16,017 bases of DNA from RBG-16-64-43 sp964353865 (GTDB taxonomy: Bacteria; Chloroflexota; Anaerolineae; Anaerolineales; RBG-16-64-43): positions 1 to 16,017 of the forward strand of contig CAYGXJ010000047.1 in NCBI GenBank assembly GCA_964353865.1. The letters are read 5' to 3'. The notes under the pieces were generated by a model, which saw only the letters and a program-made list of their open reading frames with translations, did no database searches and was not told where the DNA came from. Positions 7,096-14,560 of this stretch are shown here, piece after piece. The position numbers were made by a program, and so were the translations under genes. Position 1 is the first letter of the stretch; every line of letters begins with the position of its first letter.

Positions 7096-8490
7096 TCACA
7101 CCGAAACGACCTCCACCCCCATCAGCCGTCCGAGTCTGGCGATGTGCTCGCCCCACCGCCCGTAAGCCAGGGCCATGTGATGCGGCGCGCCGGCCGTCAG
7201 CCAGCGGTCGCAGAACTCACTAATCGATCCGTTCGCATGGCGGAAGAGCATCTGCGGGGCGGCCACCGGGCGCGGGGTCATGGGCAGCGACTCGCCCTCT
7301 CCGACGATCCAGCGCCAACTCCCGTCGCCCAGTGGAATGAGGGAGAGGATCGTGACCGGCCCCGCCGCATAGGCGAACTCCAGCCCTGCCCCTCGCCCGT
7401 TCACGCCTTCATAGTAGATGCTCGGGGTGATGCGCACTTTCTTGGCCTCGGCCGCCAGCGACGGATTGCCGTGGCCGTCGTGCGAGAGGATGATCGCATC
7501 ATTGTCGAAGTCGATCACATAGTTCTCGAGGAAGGTCACCTGGCCGGCCATCTCCTGCAAGGCCATCATCGCCACCAGCGTGGTCACATCCGCCTCGGTC
7601 GCGACCGGGATGTTCTCCGCGCACAGCAGGCCCGTGCCGTAGCTGGGGATGATGCCCACCCGCGGATCGGTCAGCCACACTTGGTCGAAGACGGCCAACC
7701 CGTCGAACCGGTTTTCGCGCGCAACATCCAGCAGAGCCAGTGCCAGCCGAGCCGAGCGTTCGAATCCCTCGGCGGGCATGGCCCTTGCGTCGTGCTTCTC
7801 GCGCTGTTCTTTAAGGAAGGACTGCAGCCGCTTGGGCTCCATGGCCGCGGCCTTGATCGCCACCCTCTCCGGCTCGATGGGCCAGCATACCGGGCCGATG
7901 GAGTCGCGCAGGCTCAAGTAGTCCACCATCAGGTCGGTCATGCCCTCAAACGGATGGCCGATGACACCGATGCGCATGGCTTCCAGCCGGCGGGCTGTTC
8001 CGGCGGCCAAGGCGTACTCGCCGATATGGGCCAGCGCCTTAGCATCGTGCATGTGGCTGGTCAAGAGCTCGAAGGCGCGCCCAGCACGCAAGAGCCCGCT
8101 GGTCAACTCGGGCAATCCGGCCATGCCCGAGTTCTCCATGATCAGGTCGAAATCCGCCTGCTCCGGAAGTCGGCGAATCTGTTGGGTGTTCCACACCAGA
8201 ATGGGCGCGGTGACGCGCAGTAGCGTGCGCAAGGGAATGAGGCCCTTTTGGTAGGCGAGCTCCACCACGATGATCAAGTCGACGCCCGCCGCATTGAAGG
8301 CCTGGGTCGCCCGGTCGGCATCGGGCTCGTATTCCACAAATCCCGGGGAGACGATCTCGCCGTAAGGCGCAAGGAGTCGGGCGATCTCGGCCGTGACCTC
8401 ATGCATGCGCGGCCGCACGTGGCCGGTCTTGTTGTAGTCGTCCTCAAGTAAGGCAGTCACCAGCAAGCCGATCTTGGGTTGGGTCGCCAT
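7096..8490 (-). CDS. L-fucose/L-arabinose isomerase family protein
   Basis: A 464-residue cytoplasmic protein of the FucI/AraA-like aldose-ketose isomerase superfamily, which uses Mn2+ and an enediol mechanism. The N-terminal half is Rossmann-like (IGLLVTALL at 7-15, DLIIVVELAY at 71-80). Likely metal ligands are Glu299 in IPVATEADVTT, Asp328 or Asp331 in the VIDFDNDAIILSHDGHG segment, and His437/His438 in GAPHHMAL near the C-terminus, where the family ends in a 'HH....G.....la..lGie.v' pattern, as here. Length is that of the shorter AraA-like group rather than FucI (about 590). ATG 8490 follows GGAAGGAA. It lies 33 bases below the FGGY kinase, so it probably makes the ketose which that kinase phosphorylates. 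Members of this family act on quite different sugars, so the substrate is open. Confidence 0.87.
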   Translation of the reverse strand: MATQPKIGLLVTALLEDDYNKTGHVRPRMHEVTAEIARLLAPYGEIVSPGFVEYEPDADRATQAFNAAGVDLIIVVELAYQKGLIPLRTLLRVTAPILVWNTQQIRRLPEQADFDLIMENSGMAGLPELTSGLLRAGRAFELLTSHMHDAKALAHIGEYALAAGTARRLEAMRIGVIGHPFEGMTDLMVDYLSLRDSIGPVCWPIEPERVAIKAAAMEPKRLQSFLKEQREKHDARAMPAEGFERSARLALALLDVARENRFDGLAVFDQVWLTDPRVGIIPSYGTGLLCAENIPVATEADVTTLVAMMALQEMAGQVTFLENYVIDFDNDAIILSHDGHGNPSLAAEAKKVRITPSIYYEGVNGRGAGLEFAYAAGPVTILSLIPLGDGSWRWIVGEGESLPMTPRPVAAPQMLFRHANGSISEFCDRWLTAGAPHHMALAYGRWGEHIARLGRLMGVEVVSV

Positions 8491-8523
8491 TACGCCATTC
8501 CTTCCGGTGTGTGCAGCCCCTGG

Positions 8524-10065
8524 CTACCGCGCCAGGGAGTCGCCATCGGCGAAGTGCGTACGAAACAACGGATCGAGTGCCGCATACAGCTCCCCGTAGC
8601 GGCGGTAGGCTTGCTCGTAGAGTGCATGCGCAGCGGGGTCCGGCAGCAGACGCTCGCCGACCTCTACCATCGCTGCGCAGGCCGCCGGCAACGAGGTGTG
8701 CCGGCCGACAGCCACCGCGGCCAAGATGGCATCCCCCAGCAACGCAGTATCGCTCTCGCGCAGACTCACCACCGGCAGGCTGCACACATCCGCCTTGATC
8801 TGACGCCACAACGTGCTGCGCGCCCCTCCGCCCGTGGCGCGTACCTCGCGCACGTCGAGGCCGATGGCGGAGATGGATTCCAGGTTGCGGCGCAGCATGT
8901 AGGCCACCGCCTCGAGCACCGCCCGCGCGAAATGCTCGCGGCGGTGCGCCAGTGTGAACCCATAGAACACACCCCGCGCCAGCGAGTTGTATTCTGGGCT
9001 GAAGGCGCCAGTGAGGTGCGGAAGCATCAGCAAGCCGTCGCTGGCAGGGGGCACACGCTCCGCCGCTTCCGTCAGCGCATCGTAAGCCGACCCGCCGCCC
9101 TGCGCCGCGCGCGCCACCTCGTCCGCTGCGAACGTGTCGCGGAACCACTTAAGGGCCATGCCGCCGGTATCGCACACCGGATCGAAAAGGTACTTCCCGG
9201 GCAAGGCATGCTCGTACACCGGCACCCGCCTGCGCGGGTCGAGATCGGGGCGATCAACCGTCACCTGAATGGTCAACGCGCCGCCGGTCGACTCGGACAC
9301 GATGTCATCGGTGACATTGCCCGAGCCTACCGCCCCGGCAACCTGGTCCATCCCGCCCAACACAACCGGCAGCCCCGCGCGCAAACCCAGCGCGAGCGCG
9401 GCAGCATCGTTCAACCGTCCGCCGATGGAGCCCGTCTCGCGGATCTCTGGCAGTTGGGCGAGGTTGATCCCCGCCAGGCTCACCGCTTGATCCCACCACG
9501 TGTGCCGAACGATGTCGTAAAGCAGCGTGGTGCACATCAAGGCGCCGTCCGCGACGAACGCACCGGTGAGACGATGGATGATGTAACTCCCGGGCAGGAG
9601 GAACATGTGCGCGGCAGCTGTGATGTCGGGATGGTGTTCGGCCAGCCAGGCTATCTTGCAGGCCGACCAAGTCGGGTTGACCTCAGGAATACCGGTGCGC
9701 GCGTAAACCTGCTCGCCAAGCGCAACCCGCAGGCGATCGGCCTGGCTTCGGGCGCGGTTATCGAGCCAGACGAGCGCCGGGTGAAGCGGCCGGCCGGCTG
9801 CATCCACCGCAATGGTTGTCTCGCCCTGGCTTGAGATGGTCAGCGCCTGGACATCGTGCGCGCCTGTACGGCTTTCGGCCAGCGCGCGTTGCACCACACT
9901 TTGCGTGGCGGACCAGTAGGTTTCGGCATCCAGCTCCACCCGGTCGACAGCAGGCGTGTGCAAGGGGTAGTCGTGCTGCGCCTTGCCCAGGCAGTGCCCA
10001 CGCTCATCAAAGAGCCCGGCCTTGACCGAGGTCGTGCCGATGTCGATGCCCAAGAAGCTTGCCAT
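8524..10065 (-). CDS. FGGY-family carbohydrate kinase (xylulokinase-like)
   Basis: A 513-residue ATP-dependent sugar kinase with two actin-like domains. Domain 1 opens with GIDIGTTSVKAGLFD (6-20, phosphate-1 loop), followed by ISSQGET (77-83) and LDNRARSQAD (101-110). The catalytic base is Asp240 in GGMDQVAGAVGSG. Domain 2 carries STGGAL (259-264), PHLTGAFSPEYN (349-360) and the adenosine loop VRATGGGARSTLW (408-420). Length and motifs fit xylulokinase/ribulokinase-like enzymes that phosphorylate a ketose or polyol in the cytoplasm. ATG 10065 is only 2 bases after the aldolase stop and has no strong ribosome-binding site, so it is probably translated by coupling. With the isomerase downstream it gives an isomerise-then-phosphorylate pair feeding the aldolase. 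Xylulose is possible, but the neighbouring aldolase would not be needed for it. Confidence 0.92.
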   Translation of the reverse strand: MASFLGIDIGTTSVKAGLFDERGHCLGKAQHDYPLHTPAVDRVELDAETYWSATQSVVQRALAESRTGAHDVQALTISSQGETTIAVDAAGRPLHPALVWLDNRARSQADRLRVALGEQVYARTGIPEVNPTWSACKIAWLAEHHPDITAAAHMFLLPGSYIIHRLTGAFVADGALMCTTLLYDIVRHTWWDQAVSLAGINLAQLPEIRETGSIGGRLNDAAALALGLRAGLPVVLGGMDQVAGAVGSGNVTDDIVSESTGGALTIQVTVDRPDLDPRRRVPVYEHALPGKYLFDPVCDTGGMALKWFRDTFAADEVARAAQGGGSAYDALTEAAERVPPASDGLLMLPHLTGAFSPEYNSLARGVFYGFTLAHRREHFARAVLEAVAYMLRRNLESISAIGLDVREVRATGGGARSTLWRQIKADVCSLPVVSLRESDTALLGDAILAAVAVGRHTSLPAACAAMVEVGERLLPDPAAHALYEQAYRRYGELYAALDPLFRTHFADGDSLAR

Positions 10066-10067
10066 AG

Positions 10068-10886
10068 TTATTCGAGCTTGTGGCGGGAGGCCGCCGTATC
10101 CGGAGCCACGCCTTCTTTGACTACCTCACGCAATGCGGCCAGCAAGCGCTGCGGCTCGCGCGCCTGGACCACGTTGCGCCCAAAGACGATCCCCCGCGCG
10201 CCCGACCCAATGGCCTGGGCGGCGACCGTCAGCGCGTCCCGTTCGCGAGGTTTCTTGAGCGCGCCCAAAACAAAAATCGGGATCGGTGTGGCGGCCGCGA
10301 TCTTGGCGAAGTCCTTGCCGGTGAAGAAGGTCTTGATCATATCGGCGCCCAGCTCAGCCGCCATCCGGCAACCGATCTCGACCTGGCTCTGCAATTCTTC
10401 CGGCGCCGCGAAGTCGCCGCCGATTGGATACACCTCACACACCAGAGGCATTTGGGCGAGCGTCTTCTCCTGAACATAGGCAGCGAACAATTCCACATTG
10501 CGTGCGTCCTCCGCCTGATCGGGTGTCTTGAGGGTCAGGCTGGACAGCACGATGTCGGCGCCCAAGCGCTGCGCGTCTGGGACGTGAAGGATTGGAACCG
10601 AGTGCGAATGTTCGTATTTCCACGGAGCCACATAATTGGTCGCCCAGTTGAGTCGCACAATCATCGACGGTGCGCTGCGCCGCGCGAAAAAAGAGGCGCA
10701 ATGAGGCACCATTCCGCCGCCCAAGAGGATCCCATCGGCGCCGTCCAGGGCTTGGATGGCACGCGGCAAGTCGATCAGACCGGGCAGCGGGCCAAAATAG
10801 AGTCCGTGGTCGATCGCGACGATAACAGCGTTCGTGCTCCCCGCGAACAGCCGCGCCATGCGCAGGCTCTCGCCGTGGTTGGTCAT
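10068..10886 (-). CDS. DhnA/LsrF-type class I (Schiff-base) aldolase
   Basis: A 272-residue TIM-barrel aldolase of the DeoC/LacD/FbaB class I superfamily (relatives: archaeal-type fructose-bisphosphate aldolase, LsrF, 2-amino-3,7-dideoxy-heptulosonate synthase). Landmarks are VAIDHGLYFGP (23-33) with Asp26-His27, LGADIVLSSL (108-117), VCEVYPIG (149-156), ADMIKTFFTG (181-190) with Lys185 as the likely Schiff-base residue, IFVLGALKKP (204-213), and ARGIVFGRNVVQ (230-241) forming the phosphate-binding end. It would cleave a phosphorylated ketose into two smaller pieces, or work as a related transferase. It is first in the minus-strand operon. ATG 10886 follows AAGGAGAACCTC, and a promoter with a consensus -35 lies about 70 bases upstream. 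The gene ends in TAA, 2 bases before the kinase start. The specific sugar is not evident. Confidence 0.88.
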   Translation of the reverse strand: MTNHGESLRMARLFAGSTNAVIVAIDHGLYFGPLPGLIDLPRAIQALDGADGILLGGGMVPHCASFFARRSAPSMIVRLNWATNYVAPWKYEHSHSVPILHVPDAQRLGADIVLSSLTLKTPDQAEDARNVELFAAYVQEKTLAQMPLVCEVYPIGGDFAAPEELQSQVEIGCRMAAELGADMIKTFFTGKDFAKIAAATPIPIFVLGALKKPRERDALTVAAQAIGSGARGIVFGRNVVQAREPQRLLAALREVVKEGVAPDTAASRHKLE

Positions 10887-10954
10887 GAGGTTCTCCTTGG
10901 ATGGGCGCCGCCAGGCGCGAAAGGGCTCCAGGGCCCCTCCTCGCCTTTTGTGAA

Positions 10955-10983
10955 ATGGTATATCAGGAACTTCGGATTGTCAA
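10955..10983 (-). promoter_or_regulatory. Promoter of the minus-strand catabolic operon
   Basis: On the minus strand a perfect -35 box TTGACA (10983-10978) is followed, after exactly 17 bases, by TACCAT (10960-10955, four of six consensus). Transcription would begin near 10948 and leave a leader of about 60 bases before the aldolase ATG at 10886. ATTGTC occurs twice on the plus strand (10976-10981 and 10987-10992), 11 bases apart, the first copy overlapping the -35 box. This is a plausible place for repressor binding by the divergent DeoR-type protein. Confidence 0.6.
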
Positions 10984-11036
10984 CGCATTGTCTTCTCTAT
11001 GCATGCTCAAACCCTTTGGAATAGCTTACGTTTGAC

Positions 11037-11064
11037 TTGCTTTCTGTCACAATTCTCGTATAAT
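11037..11064 (+). promoter_or_regulatory. Promoter of the DeoR-type regulator gene
   Basis: A perfect -10 box TATAAT (11059-11064) is preceded, 16 bases upstream, by a weak -35 TTGCTT (11037-11042). TTGACT at 11032-11037 is a better match but lies 21 bases away. An inverted pair TGAC (11033-11036) and GTCA (11046-11049) spans the -35 region and may be an operator for autoregulation. Initiation near 11071 gives a leader of about 25 bases. Confidence 0.6.
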
Positions 11065-11096
11065 CTTCATCGAAAGCCCTTATCGCGAGGATGCCG

Positions 11097-11870
11097 ATGA
11101 ACGCACGCGAAAGACGGGACGAGATCGCGCGACTGGTGCTCGACCGGGGCAGGGTTCAGGTGACCGAACTCACCCAGCAGTACGGGGTCACCGACACCTC
11201 CATCCGCCACGACCTGGCGCTGCTGGAGGACATGGGCCTGCTGCGGCGCATTCACGGCGGCGCCACAACGACCAGCCATGCGCTGCTCATGGCCGAACGC
11301 AGTGAGCGCATGAGCAAGATGGCCTCCGAGAAGAAGCGCATTGCCCAGGCGGCGCTGAGCTTCCTGCGGCCATCCCAGGTCGTGATCATGGACTCGGGCA
11401 CCACGGTCCTGCAACTTGGGCGCCTTGTGCCCCCCGCCCTGCGGCGTCCCGGCGCGCTGCGCATGGTCACCAATTCCATTCCACTGGTCGAAGAAGTGGG
11501 CGCATGGGCCTCGCCCAACTTGCTGCTGTTGGGCGGCATATTCCTGCCCGAGCACCTGGCCACGGTCGGGCCGGACACGCTCGGAGGGTTGCAGCGCATC
11601 ACCGCCCATTGCGCCTTCCTGGGCTGCGACGGAATGACGGTCGAAGCCGGAATCACAACCGCCCACCCGTTGATCGCCGAGGTCGGCCGCGCGATGGCCG
11701 CCCATGCAGAAAAGGTCGTCGTTCTGGCCGACTCCTCCAAGCTCGAACGGGCGGGCTTCGTGCCCATCATCCTGCTCACCCAGATGCATGTCTTCATCAC
11801 CGGCCGCGATGCGCCGCACGAGATCGTGGCCCAGATTCGCGAGCGCGGGGTCGAGGTCATTCTCGCCTGA
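11097..11870 (+). CDS. DeoR-family transcriptional regulator
   Basis: A 257-residue sugar-operon regulator. The N-terminal winged helix-turn-helix is complete: RRDEIARLVLDRGRV (6-20), a helix VTELTQQYGV and recognition helix TDTSIRHDLALLEDMG (32-47), then the LLRRIHGGA wing (48-56) diagnostic of the family. The C-terminal domain is the phosphosugar-sensing fold, with MDSGTTVLQL, MVTNSIPL, GCDGM and VVVLADSSKL. Members bind a phosphorylated sugar intermediate, usually releasing repression. ATG 11097 is preferred over ATG 11091 because GAGG at 11087-11090 is 6 bases before it. It is divergent from the catabolic operon and 32 bases ahead of the dehydrogenase, so it probably controls both transcripts through the shared intergenic region. 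Confidence 0.93.
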   Translation: MNARERRDEIARLVLDRGRVQVTELTQQYGVTDTSIRHDLALLEDMGLLRRIHGGATTTSHALLMAERSERMSKMASEKKRIAQAALSFLRPSQVVIMDSGTTVLQLGRLVPPALRRPGALRMVTNSIPLVEEVGAWASPNLLLLGGIFLPEHLATVGPDTLGGLQRITAHCAFLGCDGMTVEAGITTAHPLIAEVGRAMAAHAEKVVVLADSSKLERAGFVPIILLTQMHVFITGRDAPHEIVAQIRERGVEVILA

Positions 11871-11902
11871 CGACGCACCACCCCGCAAGAAGGAAAAGGT
11901 TC

Positions 11903-12946
11903 ATGTCCATTCGTAGCGTCGCCCTGTATGGGCAGCACGACCTGCGCCCCTTCGAGCACACCGCCCCGGCTCTCGAAACGGGGGGCATCCGCATGCGCGT
12001 TGCGCTGTGCGGCATATGCGGGTCCGACCAACGCCAATATTTCGGTGGGCCGTCGCCGCGCTATACCCTGCCTGCCGTTCTGGGCCACGAGTTTGCGGGG
12101 GAGATTACCGAGGTCGGGAGCCAGGTGGAGGGCTTCGCCGTGGGTGACCGCGTCACGGTGGCGCCGGTCATCCCGTGCCTGAACTGCGAGGCCTGCCGCC
12201 GCGGGGCGGACAACCTGTGCGAGCGCGGGCTGGTGATCGGCGTCAACTACCCGGGCGCTATGGCCGAACAGTTCTACGTCCCGCCCCGCATGGTCGCCGC
12301 CGGCGGGTTGGCGCACATTCCTTCGGGCGCTTCGCTCGAAGCCGCCGCGCTCACCGAGCTTCTGGCCTGCTGCTGGCACGGACTGCGCCAGGTGAACCCG
12401 CGCCCGGGCGAGGATGTTCTCGTGATCGGCGAAGGCCCGATCGCGGCCACGTTCATCCAACTCCTGCGGCTGATGGGCGTCGGGCGCATCACCGTGACCG
12501 GCCTCAATCCGTTCCGCTTGAAACAGACCGCCGCGCTCGGAGCCGACGCAATGCTGCAGACGGACCAGACTCCGTTGCGGGAATTTGCAGCGACCCACCA
12601 CTACTCGCCCGATCTGGCCATCGTGGCAGCGCCGGCGGTGGAAGACGCATCCGTCGCGCTCGACATCCTGCGTACGGGAGGCAACTTGCTGCTCTTCAGC
12701 GGCTACCCGCATGGCACGCGCCTCGATCTCGATCTGTACAAATTCCACTACGCCGAGAAGCACATCCACGGCAGTATCGACGCGACGATCGCCGACTTTC
12801 ACCATGCTGTGCGCCTGCTGCCGCAGGTGCGCTTGCCGCAGCTCATCTCGCACCGCTTCCCGCTCGAGAATGCAGTTGAAGCTTTTCAGGCCGCGCGCAC
12901 GGTCGAGAGCATGAAGGTCGTGCTGACCATGCCTTCGGGCGTCTGA
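11903..12946 (+). CDS. Zinc-dependent polyol/alcohol dehydrogenase (MDR family)
   Basis: A 347-residue medium-chain dehydrogenase of the sorbitol/threonine dehydrogenase type, NAD(P)-dependent and cytoplasmic. Catalytic zinc ligands are Cys36 in CGICGSD, His62-Glu63 in GHEFAGE, and probably Glu152 in LTELLACCWHG. The structural zinc site is complete (Cys92, 95, 98, 106). The Rossmann turn is VIGEGPIA (174-181), with Ala replacing the third glycine. It probably oxidises a secondary hydroxyl of a polyol or sugar to a ketone, or the reverse. ATG 11903 follows AAGGAAAAGG. It is co-transcribed with the DeoR-type regulator (32-base gap), which places it in the same pathway as the divergent operon. 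The specific substrate is not readable. Confidence 0.92.
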   Translation: MSIRSVALYGQHDLRPFEHTAPALETGGIRMRVALCGICGSDQRQYFGGPSPRYTLPAVLGHEFAGEITEVGSQVEGFAVGDRVTVAPVIPCLNCEACRRGADNLCERGLVIGVNYPGAMAEQFYVPPRMVAAGGLAHIPSGASLEAAALTELLACCWHGLRQVNPRPGEDVLVIGEGPIAATFIQLLRLMGVGRITVTGLNPFRLKQTAALGADAMLQTDQTPLREFAATHHYSPDLAIVAAPAVEDASVALDILRTGGNLLLFSGYPHGTRLDLDLYKFHYAEKHIHGSIDATIADFHHAVRLLPQVRLPQLISHRFPLENAVEAFQAARTVESMKVVLTMPSGV

Positions 12947-12980
12947 GACACCCTTTTCCGCACGGCCCCACCCAAATGAG

Positions 12981-13008
12981 ATGGACTGCCCCATTTTGGG
13001 CAGCCCAT
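12981..13008. terminator. Hairpin between convergent genes
   Basis: CTGCCC (12986-12991) pairs with GGGCAG (12998-13003) around CATTTT. The stem extends by ATGG/CCAT outside a single A-C mismatch, reaching 12981 and 13008. There is no good T-tract on either strand. Its position between the dehydrogenase stop (12946) and the epimerase stop (13043) suggests a shared, imperfect terminator. Confidence 0.55.
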
Positions 13009-13042
13009 TGCCATGCGCCACCTCGCCGCCAGATGCAATTCC

Positions 13043-13714
13043 CTAGCGCGCAGTGCCGGCCCCTGCCCGGCGCCGGATCTCCGCGATCGCCTTGGCGATC
13101 CCCTCTTTCGCCCCAAACACCGATGACCCTGCCACCAAGACGTTGGCCCCGGCCGCCGCGACAATCGGCGCCGTCTGGTAGTTCACGCCGCCATCCACCT
13201 CGAGTTCGGCCACTGAGCCAAGCGCGGTCAGCCGCTGGCGAATGTCGCGAATCTTCGCCGGCATGGATTCGATGAAGGACTGCCCGCCGAAGCCGGGATT
13301 GACCGTCATCACCAGCACCAGGTCCACGTAGGGCAGGATCTCGTCGAGCACCCCAGCGGGCGTCGCGGGGTTGATCGACACCCCTGCCCGCTTGCCCAGC
13401 GATCGTATCTGCTCGATCGTGCGGTGCAGATGCACGCAGGCCTCCTGGTGCACCGTGATCAGGTCGGCCCCCGCCTTGGCGAAATCCTCGAGGAATCGTT
13501 CCGGGGATTCGATCATCAAATGCACATCGAGAGGCAGGCGGGTGTCGGTTCGAATGGCCCGCACAATGAGCGACCCGATGGTGATGTTGGGGACGAAATG
13601 TCCGTCCATCACATCCACGTGGATGTAATCGGCACCACCCGCCTCGGCTTCGCGTATCTGGTCACCCAGGCGGGCGAAGTCGGCCGAGAGGATCGAGGGG
13701 GCTATCTTCAGCAT
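13043..13714 (-). CDS. rpe: Ribulose-phosphate 3-epimerase
   Basis: A 223-residue cytoplasmic TIM-barrel enzyme that interconverts D-ribulose 5-phosphate and D-xylulose 5-phosphate in the pentose phosphate pathway. All signatures are present: KIAPSILSADFARLG at the N-terminus, IHVDVMDGHFVPN (31-43) with His32 and Asp34, LDVHLMI (62-68) with His65, VMTVNPGFGGQSFI (135-148), VDGGVN (173-178) with Asp174, and VAGSSVFG (194-201). These supply the two catalytic aspartates and the metal ligands. Length is normal. ATG 13714 is the only start consistent with the fold; its ribosome-binding site is weak. It runs convergent to the dehydrogenase and has its own promoter. If the FGGY kinase makes a pentulose 5-phosphate this gene would link the pathway to central metabolism, but it may be plain housekeeping. 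Confidence 0.97.
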   Translation of the reverse strand: MLKIAPSILSADFARLGDQIREAEAGGADYIHVDVMDGHFVPNITIGSLIVRAIRTDTRLPLDVHLMIESPERFLEDFAKAGADLITVHQEACVHLHRTIEQIRSLGKRAGVSINPATPAGVLDEILPYVDLVLVMTVNPGFGGQSFIESMPAKIRDIRQRLTALGSVAELEVDGGVNYQTAPIVAAAGANVLVAGSSVFGAKEGIAKAIAEIRRRAGAGTAR

Positions 13715-13784
13715 GATGGGTGTGACCTCGCACGATGCCCGCCGCGCGGGCCGCAGGGCGTGACGATCAGGGCTTCTGGCAAGT

Positions 13785-13813
13785 ATTCTAGTCCAGCCTA
13801 CCGCCCATCACAA
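13785..13813 (-). promoter_or_regulatory. Promoter of rpe
   Basis: On the minus strand, -35 TTGTGA (13813-13808) and -10 TAGAAT (13790-13785, five of six consensus) are separated by exactly 17 bases. Initiation near 13778 leaves a leader of about 64 bases before ATG 13714. It lies between the HAD gene stop (13858) and rpe, so rpe can be expressed independently of the upstream genes. Confidence 0.6.
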
Positions 13814-13857
13814 CCCGCACGCCGCGGCTGCGCGCGTTGCGGCGGATGCCGGCTGCC

Positions 13858-14478
13858 TCACGCCACCAGACCCAGCCCGGCAAGTGCGCTGCGGGTTGAT
13901 TCGAGCATGGTGTGGTGGATCCCATGGAAACCGATCTCGCGCGCAACCTCGACCAACAGCGCGCGATCGTCCACGTAGATTGCCCGGGTGGGGTGCACGT
14001 GCACTATGTCGAGCGCAACACGGTAGAAGGCCGGGTCGGGCTTGCGCAGATGCACGTGACACGAGACAACGAACACGTCGGCCAGCTCATCCAGGCGGAA
14101 CTCATCCGTCCGATGATCCATCAGCTCGCGCCCCTCGTTGCTCACCACGACGACCGTCAGCCCGTACTTTCTCTTGATCCCAGCAAAGAGCTCGATCATC
14201 CCTGGCAAGACCTTGGATTGCGCGCGCATGAACGCTCCGAAGTCCTCCAGGCTGAACGCACGCGGCGCGTGTAGCACGACGTGCCCCAGGTAGTCCGCGA
14301 GCGCGATCTTGCCCAGTTCGTAGGTCTCATGCATGAGGGTGTGACGAGCGCGAAGCTCGCCCAGGTCGAGGTCGAACTCGCGCGCAGCGCGTTGCAGTGC
14401 CGCATCATCCCACGCGTTCGTCAGCAGAACGCCGCCCACGTCCAAGAACAATGCGCGTATCGCACGTGGCTCAGTCAT
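13858..14478 (-). CDS. HAD-superfamily hydrolase
   Basis: A 206-residue cytoplasmic phosphatase-like protein with a small helical cap (HAD subclass I). Motif I is FLDVGGVLL (11-19) with nucleophile Asp13; the usual second aspartate is Gly15. Motif II is VVSNEG (111-116, Ser113-Asn114), motif III is Lys146 in HLRKPDPAFY, and motif IV is YVDDR (168-172, Asp170-Asp171). The Asp-x-Gly form is known in YihX-type sugar phosphatases, so activity is not ruled out. ATG 14478 follows GGGAGGGTGAAC; the frame is open further upstream without homology to the fold. It lies 82 bases below the NADH dehydrogenase gene on the same strand. Substrate unknown. Confidence 0.87.
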   Translation of the reverse strand: MTEPRAIRALFLDVGGVLLTNAWDDAALQRAAREFDLDLGELRARHTLMHETYELGKIALADYLGHVVLHAPRAFSLEDFGAFMRAQSKVLPGMIELFAGIKRKYGLTVVVVSNEGRELMDHRTDEFRLDELADVFVVSCHVHLRKPDPAFYRVALDIVHVHPTRAIYVDDRALLVEVAREIGFHGIHHTMLESTRSALAGLGLVA

Positions 14479-14560
14479 GTTCACCCTCCCGGGGTCCGGC
14501 TGACCCTGCAACGGGCAGGCTCCCTGGTCGACGCTCGCGATGAGGCGGGTTGGCGGATCG

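Noticed and set aside
5568..9834. Three long plus-strand open frames opposite the aminotransferase, isomerase and FGGY kinase
   Set aside because: They run antisense to genes with intact catalytic motifs and have low-complexity His/Arg/Gln-rich composition.
11252..13021. 589-codon minus-strand open frame opposite the DeoR-type regulator and dehydrogenase
   Set aside because: No recognisable domain, and both genes on the plus strand have every family signature.
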